This document shows, one piece after another, positions 19,800-29,840 of a stretch of 64,000 nt of DNA. Origin of the DNA: Bacteroidota bacterium (GTDB lineage Bacteria; Bacteroidota; Bacteroidia; Bacteroidales; TTA-H9); assembly GCA_003250395.1 (NCBI GenBank), contig QKGM01000002.1, positions 1 through 64,000 on the forward strand, in the 5' to 3' direction. The position numbers and the translations under genes are program-made. The notes under the pieces are model-generated. The model was given only the letters and a program-made list of their open reading frames with translations. It was not told the origin of the DNA and ran no database searches. Position 1 is the first letter of the stretch, and each line of letters starts with the position of its first letter.

Positions 19800-20390
19800 T
19801 CAGAATTTCACTTCAGGAGCTTTTTCACTTCCCTCAGCAGCTTCGAAGTAAGCCTTCTTTTCAAAACCAAACATTCCGGCTACCATGTTACGTGGAAATA
19901 TTTTGATGCTGGTATTGAAGAGCTGCGCGGCTTCATTAAATTTTCTGCGTTCAACGGCTATCCGGTTTTCCGTTCCTTCAAGTTGCGCCTGCAGATCTAG
20001 AAAGTTCTGGTTTGCTTTTAGATCTGGATAACGTTCAATTACAACCATCAGCCTACCGAGGGCTGAACTTAGGCCATCCTGAGCACCCTGAAATTTCTGC
20101 AGGGTTTCGGGGGTTAGTTTAGTCGGGTCAATAGTTACAGAGGTAGCCTTGGCACGAGCTTCAATTACATCGGTAAGCGTTGACTTTTCAAAATCAGCGT
20201 ACCCCTTTACGGTATTCACAAGGTTTGGAATAAGGTCAACACGACGCTGGTATACATTTTCAATATTAGACCATTGGGCTGTAACAGCCTCTTCTTTTGT
20301 TACAAGGCCATTATACATTCCGGTAAACGAGGAGATAATGATAAATATCACCACTACTACCGCGATCAGAATAATCCATCCTTTTTTCAT
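19800..20390 (-). CDS. lemA: LemA family protein
   Basis: One N-terminal membrane helix (about 4-24) is followed by the LemA fold of long helices. The motifs NGLVTKEEAVTAQWSNIENVYQRRVDLIPNLV, RLMVVIERYPDLKANQNFLDLQAQLEGTENRIAVERRKFNEA and FPRNMVAGMFGFEKKAYFEA are all typical, and the length (196) is normal. Most of the protein should lie outside the inner membrane. Its biochemical role is not established. It heads the lemA-TPM-TPM group. A -7 element is seen at 20468-20475, but a terminator hairpin lies between that element and the start codon. Confidence 0.93.
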   Translation of the reverse strand: MKKGWIILIAVVVVIFIIISSFTGMYNGLVTKEEAVTAQWSNIENVYQRRVDLIPNLVNTVKGYADFEKSTLTDVIEARAKATSVTIDPTKLTPETLQKFQGAQDGLSSALGRLMVVIERYPDLKANQNFLDLQAQLEGTENRIAVERRKFNEAAQLFNTSIKIFPRNMVAGMFGFEKKAYFEAAEGSEKAPEVKF

Positions 20391-20411
20391 GTTTCTAATT
20401 ATTTTTTGTTA

Positions 20412-20451
20412 GAAAAAAACCGTCTTCGCCGGTAATGCCCGGAGAAGACGG
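20412..20451 (-). terminator. Strong terminator after htpG, in the lemA leader
   Basis: On the minus strand CCGTCTTC and GAAGACGG form an 8-bp stem with an inner CCGG/CCGG stem, followed by seven T. It lies 40 bases after the htpG stop and 22 bases before the lemA start. Confidence 0.88.
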
Positions 20452-20467
20452 GGCAGGGCGCGAACCC

Positions 20468-20475
20468 CAAATATA
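20468..20475 (-). promoter_or_regulatory. Possible lemA -7 element upstream of the terminator
   Basis: The plus-strand CAAATATA reads TATATTTG on the minus strand. It lies between the htpG stop (20491) and the terminator hairpin, so a transcript from here would meet the hairpin before lemA. No -33 TTG is seen at the ideal spacing. Confidence 0.4.
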
Positions 20476-20490
20476 TAGTAAATAAACGAC

Positions 20491-22392
20491 TTAGTCGATT
20501 AAATCGACAGAGCGTTTAATAAATTCTGTCAAAGCGGCACCCTTAAGCAGCCCCTGCGACAGCAGTGCCAGGTCGGTCAGTTGTTTGATAACCTGTTTTT
20601 TATTTTCTTCAACCGGTTCTTCATTAATTCGACCCACCAGCGGGTGGTTCGAATTAATTACCAGGTTATAACTATCTGGCATAGACCCCATGAATCCCAT
20701 TCCACCGCCACCGAGCTGTGACATCTCCTTATAGCGGCGCATGAATTCACTCTGCGTTATAATGACTGGCTGATCGGTTTCACTCATACTTTCAAACTGG
20801 ACGTGGAAGATTGTCTTGTCAACCATCTCTTCGAAGAGAGGCTTTAGCAAGTCTTTTTGTTCATCAGTAAGTTTGCTGGGAAGCTTTTCGTCTTTTTCGA
20901 TCAACTTTTCAACAATATCACCATCAACACGTGTGAATTTCGATTTCTCGAATTTAGGTTCAAGCGTATTGATGAAATGGCTGTCGAGAACGCCATCCAT
21001 TACCAGCACGTCATACCCTTTTTGACGGGCAGCTTCGACGTAAGAGTGTTGTTCTACAGGATTATTAGTGTAAAGGTAAACCAGGTTTTTATCTTTGTCT
21101 GTCTGGTTACTGTTGATCAGTTCCTTATATTCGCCAAAAGTGAAAAATTTTCCTTCGGTGTTTTGGAACAGGCAGAATTTCTCAGCCCTTTCATAGAATT
21201 TTGTGTCAGCAATCATGCCATAGGCAATGAACACCTTGATATCATTCCATTTTTGCTCGAATGAAGTACGGTCATTTTTAAATATTTCCTCTAGTTTATC
21301 AGCTACCTTTTTCGAGATATGGCTTGATATTTTTTTTACGTTAGGATCACTTTGAAGATAGGATCGTGAGACATTCAGCGGGATATCCGGTGAATCGATC
21401 ACGCCATGTAATAAAGTGAGGAAGTCGGGAACTATACCTTCTACCTGATCAGTAACGAAGACCTGGTTGCTATAAAGTTGAATTTTATTTTTTTGAATTT
21501 CGAATTTGTCTTTTACTTTCGGGAAGTAAAGGATACCGGTAAGGTTGAATGGATAATCAACATTCAGATGAATATGGAACAGAGGCTCTTCGAATGTATA
21601 TGGATAAAGTTCATTATAGAACTTCTTGTAATCTTCATCCGTCATTTCGGAAGGTTTAACTGTCCAGGCCGGATGAGTATTGTTAATAATCCGAGGCTTT
21701 TCTACGTCTTTGTATACATCGTTTCCGTCTTTGTCTTTCTCTCCCTCAACTTTTTCTTTGGTCTTCTCAACACCAAATTCAATTTCTACGGGAAGGAATT
21801 TGCAATACTTTTTCAGCAATTCAAGTATCTTGTACTCTTCCAGAAATTCCTTAGATTCATCGCTGATGTGTAAAACGATATCAGTACCACGTTCTTCCCT
21901 TACCCCGGCTTCGAGGGTATAATCGGGACTACCATCACATTCCCATCTTACCGCTTCAGAACCATCTTTGTAACTACGTGAGATAACTTCCACCTTGTCG
22001 CTAACCATGAACGATGAATAGAATCCCAGGCCAAAATGTCCAATAATGGCTGTAGTCTCTGCTTCGGTTTTCCCTTTGTATTTATTAACGAATTCTTCAG
22101 CACTGGAAAAGGCAATCTGGTTTATGTAGCGGTCTACTTCATCAGCAGTCATTCCAATTCCCCGGTCACGAATTGTCAAAGTCTTTTTCTTTGAGTCGAG
22201 CAGGACTTCAATACGGGTATTTCCGATATCTCCTGAATACTCACCCATTGAGGCAAGTGTTCTTAATTTCTGAGTGGCATCAACTGCATTGGAGACCAGT
22301 TCACGAAGAAATATTTCGTGGTCGGAATAGAGAAACTTCTTGATAATGGGGAAAATGTTCTCAGTCTGAACATTAATTTTTCCTTTTTGCAT
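20491..22392 (-). CDS. htpG: Molecular chaperone HtpG (Hsp90)
   Basis: HtpG is the cytoplasmic ATP-dependent Hsp90 chaperone. The GHKL ATPase domain is in residues about 1-220, with the motifs ELVSNAVDATQKL, DRGIGMT and GHFGLGFYSSFMV. The middle domain (about 230-490, with SRSYLQSD) and the C-terminal dimerisation domain (about 510-633) follow. As expected for bacteria, there is no EEVD tail. At 633 residues it has the E. coli-like length. It is a single gene followed by a terminator; I found no CIRCE element or exact -7 element upstream. Confidence 0.97.
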   Translation of the reverse strand: MQKGKINVQTENIFPIIKKFLYSDHEIFLRELVSNAVDATQKLRTLASMGEYSGDIGNTRIEVLLDSKKKTLTIRDRGIGMTADEVDRYINQIAFSSAEEFVNKYKGKTEAETTAIIGHFGLGFYSSFMVSDKVEVISRSYKDGSEAVRWECDGSPDYTLEAGVREERGTDIVLHISDESKEFLEEYKILELLKKYCKFLPVEIEFGVEKTKEKVEGEKDKDGNDVYKDVEKPRIINNTHPAWTVKPSEMTDEDYKKFYNELYPYTFEEPLFHIHLNVDYPFNLTGILYFPKVKDKFEIQKNKIQLYSNQVFVTDQVEGIVPDFLTLLHGVIDSPDIPLNVSRSYLQSDPNVKKISSHISKKVADKLEEIFKNDRTSFEQKWNDIKVFIAYGMIADTKFYERAEKFCLFQNTEGKFFTFGEYKELINSNQTDKDKNLVYLYTNNPVEQHSYVEAARQKGYDVLVMDGVLDSHFINTLEPKFEKSKFTRVDGDIVEKLIEKDEKLPSKLTDEQKDLLKPLFEEMVDKTIFHVQFESMSETDQPVIITQSEFMRRYKEMSQLGGGGMGFMGSMPDSYNLVINSNHPLVGRINEEPVEENKKQVIKQLTDLALLSQGLLKGAALTEFIKRSVDLID

Positions 22393-22694
22393 CGTTCTTA
22401 AAATTTTGATTTACTGGTGGCGGTGGTTTCAAATGTTGTGCCAGTGATCAAATGCTGACATTTTGGCAAAGAGGCTGAATTGCGGTGAATAATGAACAAC
22501 AGAAGCAAAGATTTGCATAAGGGTTATCAGCAGTACAGGTATCGATGGTCGAATTACTTCGCCTCCCTCTTTTCAGACGAAAGTAAACCAGTTGGTTATG
22601 AGAAAATAATTGGTAAAATATATTCGTCTGGAAATTAACTGCCAGCGATTATTGCTACTTCTGACAGCTTACTGTGAATATAGCAGACAGGAAT
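22393..22694. other. Upstream region of htpG
   Basis: This interval of about 300 bases between gcvP and htpG shows no gene. I found no exact TAnnTTTG on the minus strand; a one-mismatch version lies near 22577. The gcvP terminator follows at 22695-22727. Confidence 0.4.
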
Positions 22695-22727
22695 AAAAAA
22701 GGCCCAAAGCGAAAGCAAAGGGCCTTT
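22695..22727 (-). terminator. Terminator of gcvP
   Basis: AAAGGCCC (22698-22705) pairs with GGGCCTTT (22720-22727). On the minus strand the hairpin is followed by a T run (the A run at 22695-22700). It lies 21 bases beyond the gcvP stop. Confidence 0.88.
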
Positions 22728-22747
22728 ATCATAAATTCGAGAATGGT

Positions 22748-25636
22748 TTATTCTTTCGTCATATACGCTTCGATTGGCTGACAGGTGCAGACCAGATTAC
22801 GGTCACCATAGGCGTCATCAACACGGCGTACTGAAGGCCAGTATTTGTCGATATTGCTCCATGGTCTGGGGAATACTGCCTGACGACGTGTATAAGGCAA
22901 TGACCATTCATCTGATGTAGCCATCATAGCTGTATGAGGGGCATTTTTAATCAGGTTGTTTGACTTGTCTGCCCTTCCTTCTTCGATTTCAGCAATTTCC
23001 TGTCTGATGGATTTCAGGGCATCTACCAGTCGGTCGAGTTCACTTAAAGGTTCACTTTCGGTAGGTTCAACCATCAGAGTACCATGAACAGGGAAAGCAA
23101 CTGTTGGGGCATGGAATCCATAATCCATCATACGTTTCGCGATGTCAATTACCTGTACATCGGCTGAAAGGTGGAATTTATTGCAGTCAAGAATCATTTC
23201 ATGAGCAACATGTCCGTTCTTCCCGGTGTAAAGAATTTTGTAATCATCCTTTAGGCATGCTTTCAGATAGTTGGCATTCAAGATGGCAAATTTTGTTGCT
23301 TCAGTCAATCCTTCACCCCCCATCAGTTTTAAGTAGGCATAACTGATTGTAAGAACAAGTGCGCTTCCATATGGAGCAGCTGAGACAGCGGTAATAGCCT
23401 GACTACCTCCTGTTTTAACTATAGTGTGTCCGGGCAGAAATTGCACAAGATGATCAGCAACTCCAATGGGACCAACACCAGGGCCTCCACCACCATGTGG
23501 AATGGCGAAAGTTTTGTGGAGGTTCAGATGGCAAACATCAGCATGAATATGGCCTGGATTTGTAAGTCCAACCTGAGCATTCATGTTTGCTCCATCCATA
23601 TAAACCTGTCCTCCATTTAGGTGTATAATGTCAACAATTTTGAGAATTCCTTCTTCAAAAACGCCATGCGTTGAAGGGTATGTGACCATCAGGGCAGCAA
23701 GGTTGTTGCTGTATTGTTCAGCTTTTGATTTAAGGTCTGCGATATCAATATTCCCGTATTCATCACATTTGGTTACTACCACTTCCATTCCGGCCATATG
23801 TGCAGAAGCCGGATTGGTTCCATGTGCCGAGGATGGGATCAAACAAACATTACGATGGAAATCTCCACGACTTCGATGGTATTCACGTATTACCATCAAA
23901 CCTGCATATTCTCCGGCGGCACCTGAGTTAGGTTGGAACGACATTGCAGCAAAACCGGTAATTTCACTAAAAGCACGTTCCATTTCATTTATCATATATG
24001 TATAGCCTTCAGCCTGATCAGCAGGGACAAAGGGGTGCAGCGCATTGAATTCAGGCCAGCTCAACGGGAACAGTTCGGTTGCCGCGTTAAGTTTCATGGT
24101 GCATGAACCAAGTGGAATCATCGAACGGTTGAGCGAAAGGTCTTTCTCTTCGAGCCTTTTAATATATCGCATCAACTCGGTTTCACTATGATAATTATTG
24201 AAAACATCATGAGTGAGATAGCTGCTTGTTCTTGCAAATTGTACCGGTATAGTTGTGATTTTTTTGCATTCTGCCGGTACACATATAAATTCATCAAAGG
24301 TCTTACCTGCTGCCCTTGTAAAAATACTGAGTATGATGTTAATCTCAGCAAGAGTGGTGGTTTCGTCTATGCTGATACCTATAGTTTGCCCGTCAATATA
24401 GCGGAAATTCATTTTATTCTCGAGTGCCAGCTTTCTTATTTCCTCCAGATTTACCCTTTCAGGGAGGCTGATCTGAACTGTATCGAAGAAAAACTGGTTG
24501 AGTTGTTTGTAGCCATATTTCTGGACTTCATCACTTAGTACTCCAGCCAGAATGTTGATGTTCCGAGCTATTTCTTTGATTCCTTCAGGTCCGTGGAAGA
24601 CAGCGTACATGCTTGCCATTGTTGCAAGTAATGCCTGGGCTGTACAAATATTCGAAGTTGCTTTTTCCCGTTTGATGTGCTGTTCACGGGTTTGTAATGC
24701 CATGCGTAGGGCTCTGTTTCCATCTGCATCAACAGTTATTCCGATAATCCGACCAGGCATATTGCGCTTGAACTCATCGCGGGCAGCAAGGAAGGCAGCA
24801 TGAGGACCACCATATCCCATAGGAATACCAAAACGCTGGGTTGAACCAACCACGACATCAGCACCCCATTCACCCGGAGGTGTTAGAAGCGCCAGGCTGA
24901 GTATATCAGCAACTACCAGCATCATTCCTTCTACAGCATGGATATTGGTGGTGAGTTCTGAATAATTATTGACTGAACCTCTTTCGTCAGGATATTGAAC
25001 AATGGCCCCAAAATATTCAGGTGTAGGTTTGAATTCTTTATGGCAACCTTCTACCAGTTCGATACCAAGAGGTAAAGCACGTGTACGAAGCACATCAATA
25101 CTTTGAGTAAAGAGGGTATTACTTACAAAGAACTTTATCGCATTACGTTTTATAGCCTGGCGGGAGCGGGAGTTGAATGCCATGATCATTGCTTCAGCAG
25201 CTGCGGTAGCTTCGTCAAGTAATGAACAATTTGACATGGGCATTGCGGTAAGATCACTTACCATGGTCTGGAAATTCAATAAAGCTTCCAGTCGCCCCTG
25301 ACTGATTTCAGCCTGATAAGGGGTATAGCTTGTATACCATCCAGGATTTTCTAATATATTGCGAAGGATAACACCGGGAACAATAGAATTGTAGTAGCCC
25401 ATTCCTATGTAGCTACGATATAGTTTATTGCGGCCACCAACCTCTTTCATATGGTTGAAGGTCTCATATTCATTTAGCCCTGCCGGAAGGTTCAGAGGTT
25501 TATCTAATCTGATGGCAGCAGGAACAGTCTCGACGATGAGTTGATCAATCGAGTCGACGCCAATTTTCTGAAGCATCTTCTCCACATCTTTCGGACCTGG
25601 GCCGTTGTGACGATGGGTAAAATTGTTGGTGATCAT
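22748..25636 (-). CDS. gcvP: Glycine dehydrogenase (decarboxylating), P-protein
   Basis: This is the PLP-dependent P-protein of the glycine cleavage system. It decarboxylates glycine and passes aminomethyl to the lipoyl H-protein. At 962 residues it is the fused full-length form. The N-terminal half starts with RHNGPGPKDVEKML. The PLP lysine is K708 in LHKTFAIPHGGGGPG, close to the E. coli position. The C-terminus has the usual PWSNIDKYWPSVRRVDDAYGDRNLVC pattern in two pieces. It is transcribed alone here; gcvT and gcvH are not adjacent. A -7 element lies about 70 bases upstream. Confidence 0.97.
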   Translation of the reverse strand: MITNNFTHRHNGPGPKDVEKMLQKIGVDSIDQLIVETVPAAIRLDKPLNLPAGLNEYETFNHMKEVGGRNKLYRSYIGMGYYNSIVPGVILRNILENPGWYTSYTPYQAEISQGRLEALLNFQTMVSDLTAMPMSNCSLLDEATAAAEAMIMAFNSRSRQAIKRNAIKFFVSNTLFTQSIDVLRTRALPLGIELVEGCHKEFKPTPEYFGAIVQYPDERGSVNNYSELTTNIHAVEGMMLVVADILSLALLTPPGEWGADVVVGSTQRFGIPMGYGGPHAAFLAARDEFKRNMPGRIIGITVDADGNRALRMALQTREQHIKREKATSNICTAQALLATMASMYAVFHGPEGIKEIARNINILAGVLSDEVQKYGYKQLNQFFFDTVQISLPERVNLEEIRKLALENKMNFRYIDGQTIGISIDETTTLAEINIILSIFTRAAGKTFDEFICVPAECKKITTIPVQFARTSSYLTHDVFNNYHSETELMRYIKRLEEKDLSLNRSMIPLGSCTMKLNAATELFPLSWPEFNALHPFVPADQAEGYTYMINEMERAFSEITGFAAMSFQPNSGAAGEYAGLMVIREYHRSRGDFHRNVCLIPSSAHGTNPASAHMAGMEVVVTKCDEYGNIDIADLKSKAEQYSNNLAALMVTYPSTHGVFEEGILKIVDIIHLNGGQVYMDGANMNAQVGLTNPGHIHADVCHLNLHKTFAIPHGGGGPGVGPIGVADHLVQFLPGHTIVKTGGSQAITAVSAAPYGSALVLTISYAYLKLMGGEGLTEATKFAILNANYLKACLKDDYKILYTGKNGHVAHEMILDCNKFHLSADVQVIDIAKRMMDYGFHAPTVAFPVHGTLMVEPTESEPLSELDRLVDALKSIRQEIAEIEEGRADKSNNLIKNAPHTAMMATSDEWSLPYTRRQAVFPRPWSNIDKYWPSVRRVDDAYGDRNLVCTCQPIEAYMTKE

Positions 25637-25704
25637 TTATGTGTATCTTATTGAGAGGGTAGGTGTTAATGGATTTACCGCCAATGCTTTTGGCTTTGGC
25701 AGTG

Positions 25705-25712
25705 CAAAAGTA
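25705..25712 (-). promoter_or_regulatory. -7 promoter element of gcvP (TACTTTTG, minus strand)
   Basis: The plus-strand CAAAAGTA reads TACTTTTG on the minus strand and would give a leader of about 65 bases. I saw no glycine riboswitch in the leader. Confidence 0.5.
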
Positions 25713-25895
25713 AAAATCTTTCGTGAACCTGCATCGATAGTGCTTATTAATTGTTGAAAATGAGTCGGGGTTGCATGTCTGTTATTGTTATTATGAGCAT
25801 TTTAATAACAATGTAGGCATTGCTGGCAGGATTTTCCCCGAATACAAATTCCGGCTATTGATTCCAGAGTTAAGGGCGGTAAATTTCTCCAAGGC

Positions 25896-28571
25896 CTAGT
25901 CCTCGAAATCAATAGTCAGGATGCCGTCATCCGTTTTTGTTTTTTTTGCAGTCAAAAATTTGTCTGTTTCCTCCATCTCCTCCGGTTCCGTGTCGTTTTC
26001 CTGTTCTTCTGTTTTCGGGGGGGTATATGGAAGAGGTTCAATAAAGTTTACCCGTGAGATAGCCAGATTGGAAATCTTCTTTCCTTTTGCCTTGACGTTT
26101 TTTACCTCAATGAAATCTGATACGTCAATTACTTCAGGTGATAAAGGCTTTGAGTTAATCTTGCCATCAAAAATTACCTTTACCTGCGGTCGGTAATCTA
26201 ATGATACAGCTAAAAGTTTTGAGTCAGGCTCATCACTCATAAACGACATTTTGCGTTCTGTCACTTCAGGACGAAAGCGCTTAAGAAAAATCATACCTGA
26301 TTTCCCTTCAATATAAAGTGCGGTGATGATTTTATCGGGATCAAACTTTTCCATGATGAGGATGTCGTCGTCAAAATGAGTAGATAAATCGTATCCATAG
26401 AACCGAAAGTGTCCAGATGAGTTGATTACGATAATTTTGTCATCTGATTCAAATTCTCCCAAAAGACGACCCCTCGCATCTGCATTTAGCCTCATTACAC
26501 TGTCATCATACCAGATGCTTCGGGCGCGAAGTGTCGAAACACCATTTTCTTTCTGTTGTACATTTCGGACAATATACTTTGATAGGGTATTGCCTCTTGC
26601 TGTACGTGTTTTAATGGCAAGTGATGCAAAATCATATTCAAACGACAATTTACGCAGATTAGGCCTTGGTCGCAGGTTCACCTTAACAACTTCGGCTTCC
26701 CCGTTAGGATTAGCTGTGAAATAGAGTACCTTGCTTCCTGCTTTTCCTTGCGACAGATCGTAATCCTTATCCCGGGTAATTCCCAATACAGCAAACCGCT
26801 TTACAAATGCCAGCCCGTTCTTGCCATCCTGATAAACCATATTGTAGATGGTTCGTTCGTCGTTACGCCGGAATACATCTACATGTATAATTCCTTCTCC
26901 TACGAAAACCTTTTCAGCCACCTTGGTAACGATAAAAGTAGCATTTTGCCGGAATATTATCAGGTCGTCTATGTCGCTGCAATCGCAAACATATTCGTCT
27001 TTTTTCAGCGAAGTTCCGATAAAGCCTTCTTCCCTGTTGACATACAGTTTTTGGTTTGCTATGGCTACTGTTGCAGCTTCGATATTATCGAAATTTCTGA
27101 TTTCCGTTTTACGCTCTCTTCCAACACCATACTTCTTCTTAATTTGTTTGTAGTAGTTTATGGTATAATCAATGAGATGTTCCAGGTGGTTTCTAACCTC
27201 ATCCATTTCACTATCCAAATCCCGAATATGTTCTTCAGCCTTGAAAGTATTATATGCTGATATCCTCTTTATCCTGATTTCTGTTAACCTTTCGATATCA
27301 ACACGGGTAACTTTTCTTCGAAGAATTGATTTAAACGGATCCAGACCGATGTCAATCGTACGTAAGGCCTCTTCATATGATTGTGATTTTCTGATGTCGA
27401 GATATATTTCATTTTCTATGAATATTTTCTCAAGAGAAGATACATGCCATTCCTGGTCAAGTTCATCAAGTCTGATTTGAAGTTCCTGCCTTAGTAACTC
27501 AACAGTTTGCCTGGTAGTTTCACGCAGGATATGTTTAACATCGGTAAAGATAGGTTTGCCTTCATGGATAACACAGGCGTTGGGCGATTCGCTGATTTCA
27601 CAATCGGTGAATGCATACAGGGCATCTATTGTTACATCAGGGGAAACACCTGGTGCAAGATGAATCAGAATTTCAACGTTCGCAGCTGTGTTGTCATCAA
27701 TTTTTCTGATTTTTATTTTCCCCCTGTCGGTTGCCTTCAGTATACTGTCAATAAGCGAAGTAGTATTTACACCAAACGGTATCTCAGATATAATGAGGGT
27801 CTTTTTATCGAGTTGACTGATTTTGGCTCTGATTCTCAACTTACCACTTCGTAAGCCAGCATTATATCTCGTTATGTCAACAAGTCCTCCAGTGATAAAA
27901 TCAGGGTAAAGTTCGAATTCCTCGCCCCGAAGATGTGCAATAGCAGCATCAATCAACTCGTTGAAGTTATGGGGCATTATTTTAGATGATAAACCTACTG
28001 CAATCCCTTCAACCCCTTGAAACAGCAACAAGGGAAATTTTACAGGCAAATTGACAGGTTCCTGGTTTCGTCCATCATAGCTCGATTTCCAAAGAGTAGT
28101 TTTTGGGTTGAAAACAACTTCGTTCGCAAATTTTGAAAGTCGTGCTTCAATGTATCTTGGGGCAGCAGCACTGTCGCCAGTCAGTATGTTTCCCCAGTTT
28201 CCCTGCATGTCAATTAACAGATCTTTTTGCCCTAACTGAACAAGGGCATCACCAATTGAGGCATCACCATGAGGGTGATATTTCATAGTGTGTCCTATAA
28301 TGTTGGCCACTTTATTATAGCGGCCATCATCAAGTTCTTTCATCGCATGCAAAATACGACGTTGAACAGGCTTGAGCCCGTCGAGCATTTCAGGTACGGC
28401 TCGTTCCAAAATCACATAAGATGCATAGTCGAGAAACCAGTTCTCATACATCCCCCTAAGAGCAATGGTTTTGTATTCTCCGGTATCGGTACTCTTTTCC
28501 TGTTTGTTTGGTTCGGTTTGCTCACCGGTTTCTTCCGGTAACTCTTCTGACCTGAGTTCGTCGTCTGGCAT
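25896..28571 (-). CDS. parC: DNA topoisomerase IV subunit A (GyrA/ParC family)
   Basis: This subunit of a type IIA topoisomerase cuts and rejoins DNA to unlink chromosomes. After an acidic N-terminal tail of about 30 residues come the family motifs YASYVILERAVPEMLDGLKPVQRRIL and HPHGDASI. The catalytic tyrosine is Y140 in AAAPRYIEARL. A long coiled-coil and a C-terminal DNA-wrapping domain follow, ending in an acidic tail. The Bacteroidota topo IV A pattern and the lack of a clear GyrA box favour ParC over GyrA, though this is not certain. The partner parE is not next to it. It is the last gene of a leftward string, 20 bases after the flavodiiron gene. Confidence 0.92.
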   Translation of the reverse strand: MPDDELRSEELPEETGEQTEPNKQEKSTDTGEYKTIALRGMYENWFLDYASYVILERAVPEMLDGLKPVQRRILHAMKELDDGRYNKVANIIGHTMKYHPHGDASIGDALVQLGQKDLLIDMQGNWGNILTGDSAAAPRYIEARLSKFANEVVFNPKTTLWKSSYDGRNQEPVNLPVKFPLLLFQGVEGIAVGLSSKIMPHNFNELIDAAIAHLRGEEFELYPDFITGGLVDITRYNAGLRSGKLRIRAKISQLDKKTLIISEIPFGVNTTSLIDSILKATDRGKIKIRKIDDNTAANVEILIHLAPGVSPDVTIDALYAFTDCEISESPNACVIHEGKPIFTDVKHILRETTRQTVELLRQELQIRLDELDQEWHVSSLEKIFIENEIYLDIRKSQSYEEALRTIDIGLDPFKSILRRKVTRVDIERLTEIRIKRISAYNTFKAEEHIRDLDSEMDEVRNHLEHLIDYTINYYKQIKKKYGVGRERKTEIRNFDNIEAATVAIANQKLYVNREEGFIGTSLKKDEYVCDCSDIDDLIIFRQNATFIVTKVAEKVFVGEGIIHVDVFRRNDERTIYNMVYQDGKNGLAFVKRFAVLGITRDKDYDLSQGKAGSKVLYFTANPNGEAEVVKVNLRPRPNLRKLSFEYDFASLAIKTRTARGNTLSKYIVRNVQQKENGVSTLRARSIWYDDSVMRLNADARGRLLGEFESDDKIIVINSSGHFRFYGYDLSTHFDDDILIMEKFDPDKIITALYIEGKSGMIFLKRFRPEVTERKMSFMSDEPDSKLLAVSLDYRPQVKVIFDGKINSKPLSPEVIDVSDFIEVKNVKAKGKKISNLAISRVNFIEPLPYTPPKTEEQENDTEPEEMEETDKFLTAKKTKTDDGILTIDFED

Positions 28572-28591
28572 GTTCGGTAATGTGTAACCTT

Positions 28592-29794
28592 TTAATTTCT
28601 GAATTCTTTGAGCCTGCGAGCCATTTCCTGTCCAATGGTAATCAATCGGCTAATTTCTGCTTCTCTGGCTGAGTGTTTTGCCTCAACAGAAGGAGCTACA
28701 GTTTCCCACTTAATAGTTTCTGCAAATTTCTCAAGTGTCCTTACGCCGCCGCCGCCCCAGCTCATAGATCCGAATATACCAAGCAGGTGATTTTTTGGCA
28801 TTATGTGCTCAAGCTCCCTGATTAGGTCTCTCATGGGGGTGAATATTCCTCCGTTATATGCACTGCTGCCCAATATAACTCCACGATATTTCCAGATGGC
28901 ATTGATTATATAACTACTGTGAGTTTTTGAAGAGTCGAATATCCTAATATTCTTAATTCCTTCCTCTGCAAGGGTTCGAGCAATAATTTCGGCCATCTTT
29001 TCTGTATTACCGTACATAGATCCAAAAACAATTACTACCCCTTCTTCCGTTTCGTAGGTACTCCACTTCTGGTAATCAGCAACGATTTTTGGAATATGAC
29101 TCCGCCATATCGGTCCGTGGGTTGAGGCAATCAGTTTTATCTCAAGCGAGGACAACTTATCCAATGCTTTTTGAACCTGAAGACCATATTTCCCTACTAT
29201 ATTGCTGTAGTAACGTCTAAGTTCTTCGTCATAAAAATCAAGGTTGATTTCATCATCAAAGATTCCGCCATCCAGAGTTCCGAAGCTGCCAAAAGCATCT
29301 GCTGAAAAGAGTATCTTCTGCGTTGATTCATAAGTCATCATAGTTTCAGGCCAGTGAACCATAGGCGTAAGGTAAAAATTGAGTTTATGGTGACCCAGAT
29401 CTAAGATATCTCCTTCATCAACAGAGTGTAAATTTTTGTTGATCCCATAAAAACCCTCAAGCATAGGAAATGTTTTGGCATTGCCCACGATTTTGATTTC
29501 CGGCCATTCACCGATTACTGATTTAACTGCACCGGTGTGATCAGGTTCCATGTGATTAATTATCAGGTAATCAATTTTTCCTTCCGCTCCGATGATTTCT
29601 TTTATTTTTTCAATATAGGTCTCCATCCTGCTAATCTCGACAGTATCGACAAGGCAGTTTTTTTTGTCGCAAATCAAATAACTGTTATATGCTACCCCGT
29701 TTGGTAATGGCCATTGATTCTCGAAGAGATGAGTACGGCGGTCGTTTACTCCGATCCAGTAAATATTTTCTGAAAGTTTTACCTTTTGATGCAT
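28592..29794 (-). CDS. FprA-family flavodiiron protein
   Basis: The protein reduces oxygen to water or NO to N2O using a diiron site and FMN, a cytoplasmic detoxification in anaerobes. The N-terminal metallo-beta-lactamase-like domain (about 1-250) has the diiron motif HMEPDH (H81, E83, D85, H86). The C-terminal flavodoxin domain (about 253-400) begins with VVIVFGSMYGNTEKMA. At 400 residues it is the simple two-domain class A, without a rubredoxin domain. It sits between the BatA-type gene (46 bases upstream) and parC (20 bases downstream), probably co-transcribed. The electron donor is not encoded nearby. Confidence 0.95.
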   Translation of the reverse strand: MHQKVKLSENIYWIGVNDRRTHLFENQWPLPNGVAYNSYLICDKKNCLVDTVEISRMETYIEKIKEIIGAEGKIDYLIINHMEPDHTGAVKSVIGEWPEIKIVGNAKTFPMLEGFYGINKNLHSVDEGDILDLGHHKLNFYLTPMVHWPETMMTYESTQKILFSADAFGSFGTLDGGIFDDEINLDFYDEELRRYYSNIVGKYGLQVQKALDKLSSLEIKLIASTHGPIWRSHIPKIVADYQKWSTYETEEGVVIVFGSMYGNTEKMAEIIARTLAEEGIKNIRIFDSSKTHSSYIINAIWKYRGVILGSSAYNGGIFTPMRDLIRELEHIMPKNHLLGIFGSMSWGGGGVRTLEKFAETIKWETVAPSVEAKHSAREAEISRLITIGQEMARRLKEFRN

Positions 29795-29840
29795 TTGAAG
29801 GCTTTTATATTTTAATGTTTTGATTATCTAATTAAAGAGA

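Noticed and set aside
26748..27260. 170-codon open frame on the plus strand
   Set aside because: It is antisense to parC, whose protein is conserved across this region.
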